NCBI RefSeq assembly: GCF_018882205.1
Contig: NZ_JACVOU010000001.1
Coordinates: forward strand, 186,001-250,000
Length of the DNA: 64,000 nt
Direction: 5' to 3'
From: Polynucleobacter bastaniensis
GTDB lineage: Bacteria; Pseudomonadota; Gammaproteobacteria; Burkholderiales; Burkholderiaceae
Shown here: piece after piece, positions 62,761 to 64,000 of the stretch
Numbering within the stretch: the stretch's first letter is position 1
Layout of the letters: each line of letters starts with the position of its first letter
Notes under the pieces: model-generated
The model's database searches: none
Seen by the model: the letters and a program-made list of their open reading frames with translations, nothing else
What the model was told of the DNA's origin: nothing
Translations under genes and position numbers: made by a program

Positions 62761-64000
62761 TTATTTAGCCAACCTCTTTCCAAACATTTGATTGATCTGC
62801 CATTGTTGAGCGATCGACAGTAGGTTGTTTACTACCCAATATAGAACCAAGCCCGCAGGGAAGAAGAAGAACATGATCGAAAACACGATGGGCATGTACA
62901 GCATTACCTTGGCCTGAATAGGATCTGGAGGGGTTGGGTTTAGTTTGGTTTGGACAAACATCGACAAAGCCATGACGATTGGCAAAATTCCGATGGGGAA
63001 AAGTTGTGTAATGCCTAAGAGGTCGCTAATTGAAGTGTCTGGGAGTGATAGGTCGTGCACCCATAAAATCCAAGGTGCGCCTCGCAACTCAACAGATGAC
63101 AACAACACCCAGTACAACGCGATAAATACTGGAATCTGAATCACCACCGGCAAACAGCCGCCCAAGGGATTAATCTTTTCTTTACGATACATCTCCATCA
63201 TGGCCTGATTCATTTTTTGTGGCTCACCCTTGAACTGCTCTTTCATGGCGACCAAACGGGGTTGTACCTCCTTCATGCGCGCCATCGATTTATAGCTCGC
63301 GGCCGACAGTGGGAAGAACACCAACTTAATCAAGATAGTCAATAAAATAATTGACCAGCCCCAGTTACCAACATAAGAATGGATATTGTCCAAAAGCCAA
63401 AAAATAGGTTTTGCCAAAATGGTTAAGTAGCCATAGTCTTTGAGCAACTCAAAACCTGGAGCAATTGTTTCTAATACGCGCTCTTCTTGTGGGCCGACAA
63501 ATAATCTGGCCTTTTCCACAACAGTAGAGCCTGCAGAAACTACTCCTAGCGGAGTTTGCATACCAATTCGGTATAGATTGTTATCAATTTTGTTGGCGTA
63601 GATATCACGTACAGCCTTATCACTCGGAATCCATGCGCTAGCAAAATAGTGCTGAACCATGGCAATCCATGCGGGCTCGCCTGCAGCTACCTGAGAAGGA
63701 AGGGTGATTTTGTTTTTATCTATTGCCGTGAATTCAAGCTTATTAAACTTTTCTTTATCTGTATAGGCCGCCAGCCCAGTGAATGTACTTGCTGAAAATG
63801 CGCCGTCAAAAGGGCCAATTTTTTGCTCTTGGGAAGCATCACGAACAATCTCGGTATATAGAACGAGTGGGTTGGGGTTGTTGGCGGTTTGTGTAATACG
63901 GTGCCCAATATCTACAACATAACTTCCTGGGTTAAGGATGAAAGTTTTTTCAAGCTTAACGCCATTGCGCTCGCTAACCAAAATAATAAATGGGCGGCCT
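62761..64000 (-). CDS. yidC: Membrane protein insertase YidC (5' end cut by window)
   Basis: 413 residues of the C-terminal part are visible; the frame runs open to the window edge, so there is no start here. The periplasmic domain is followed by membrane helices ([69 protein letters not shown]). It inserts proteins into the inner membrane, alone or with SecYEG. The first N-terminal helix is outside the window. Confidence 0.96.
   Translation of the reverse strand, partial: GRPFIILVSERNGVKLEKTFILNPGSYVVDIGHRITQTANNPNPLVLYTEIVRDASQEQKIGPFDGAFSASTFTGLAAYTDKEKFNKLEFTAIDKNKITLPSQVAAGEPAWIAMVQHYFASAWIPSDKAVRDIYANKIDNNLYRIGMQTPLGVVSAGSTVVEKARLFVGPQEERVLETIAPGFELLKDYGYLTILAKPIFWLLDNIHSYVGNWGWSIILLTILIKLVFFPLSAASYKSMARMKEVQPRLVAMKEQFKGEPQKMNQAMMEMYRKEKINPLGGCLPVVIQIPVFIALYWVLLSSVELRGAPWILWVHDLSLPDTSISDLLGITQLFPIGILPIVMALSMFVQTKLNPTPPDPIQAKVMLYMPIVFSIMFFFFPAGLVLYWVVNNLLSIAQQWQINQMFGKRLAK

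Overview
This window looks like a chromosome segment of a small-genome freshwater betaproteobacterium of the Burkholderiaceae, most like Polynucleobacter. That is an inference from protein character and gene order: gatCAB divergent from mreBCD-mrdA-rodA, def-fmt-rsmB-DUF4390-ntrY/ntrX, topB next to dprA, phasins and a C/T/S/A-type DksA. No database search was made.

Layout. 1-9.4 kb is a minus-strand housekeeping run: metX (cut by the window edge), slmA, argB, dksA, a His-rich COG0523 GTPase, xerC, a DUF484 protein and gatB-gatA-gatC. 9.4-15.0 kb is the plus-strand cell-shape operon mreB-mreC-mreD-mrdA-rodA, ending in a bidirectional terminator shared with an HU gene. 15.4-23.7 kb is mixed core: an LpxO-like lipid A hydroxylase, carbonic anhydrase, a late acyltransferase, an RsuA/RluF-type pseudouridine synthase, prfC (with no ordinary start codon), MOSC, GNAT and phosphatase genes. 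23.7-30.8 kb holds small stress and metabolism genes (solute-binding lipoprotein, phasin, peroxiredoxin, haloacid dehalogenase, SodC, nitroreductase, Dps). Three of the genes here are broken: one nonsense codon and two homopolymer frameshifts.

30.8-45.84 kb is the unusual part. A cassette-like accessory array is anchored at an intact tRNA-Phe(GAA) gene at 45763-45838 (minus strand). Seven further copies of the tRNA 3' end are scattered leftwards at about 30.92, 31.57, 33.27, 34.22, 34.87, 42.33 and 44.53 kb. They occur with a terminator hairpin and a family of short palindromes (P1 TGTCGTTTTAAACGACA, P2 GCGTCGCTTAAATGGACGC, P3 TGTCCTTTTAAAGGACA) that keep their pairing through compensating changes. 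The blocks usually sit 5-50 bp downstream of the stop codon of a minus-strand cargo gene, as in gene plus recombination-site cassettes, yet no integrase or phage gene is visible. Cargo: CBS protein, orphan histidine kinase, extra LpxL-like acyltransferase, BrnT/BrnA toxin-antitoxin, PAS regulator, PHB depolymerase plus phasin, CDGSH protein, two bactofilins with a RodZ-like HTH protein, outer-membrane proteins, an SDR-type reductase and several unknown small proteins. Hidden in the array are two near-identical 23-residue membrane microprotein genes, each behind a sigma-54-type promoter and a strong ribosome binding site.

45.9-64 kb returns to core genes: an OsmC-YcaO fusion, the ntrX-ntrY-DUF4390-rsmB-fmt-def operon, dprA, topB, a stand-alone MnmC oxidoreductase domain, pckG, mnmE and the 3' part of yidC. 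Starts were chosen by ribosome binding sites and family N-termini and can differ from the longest open frame.
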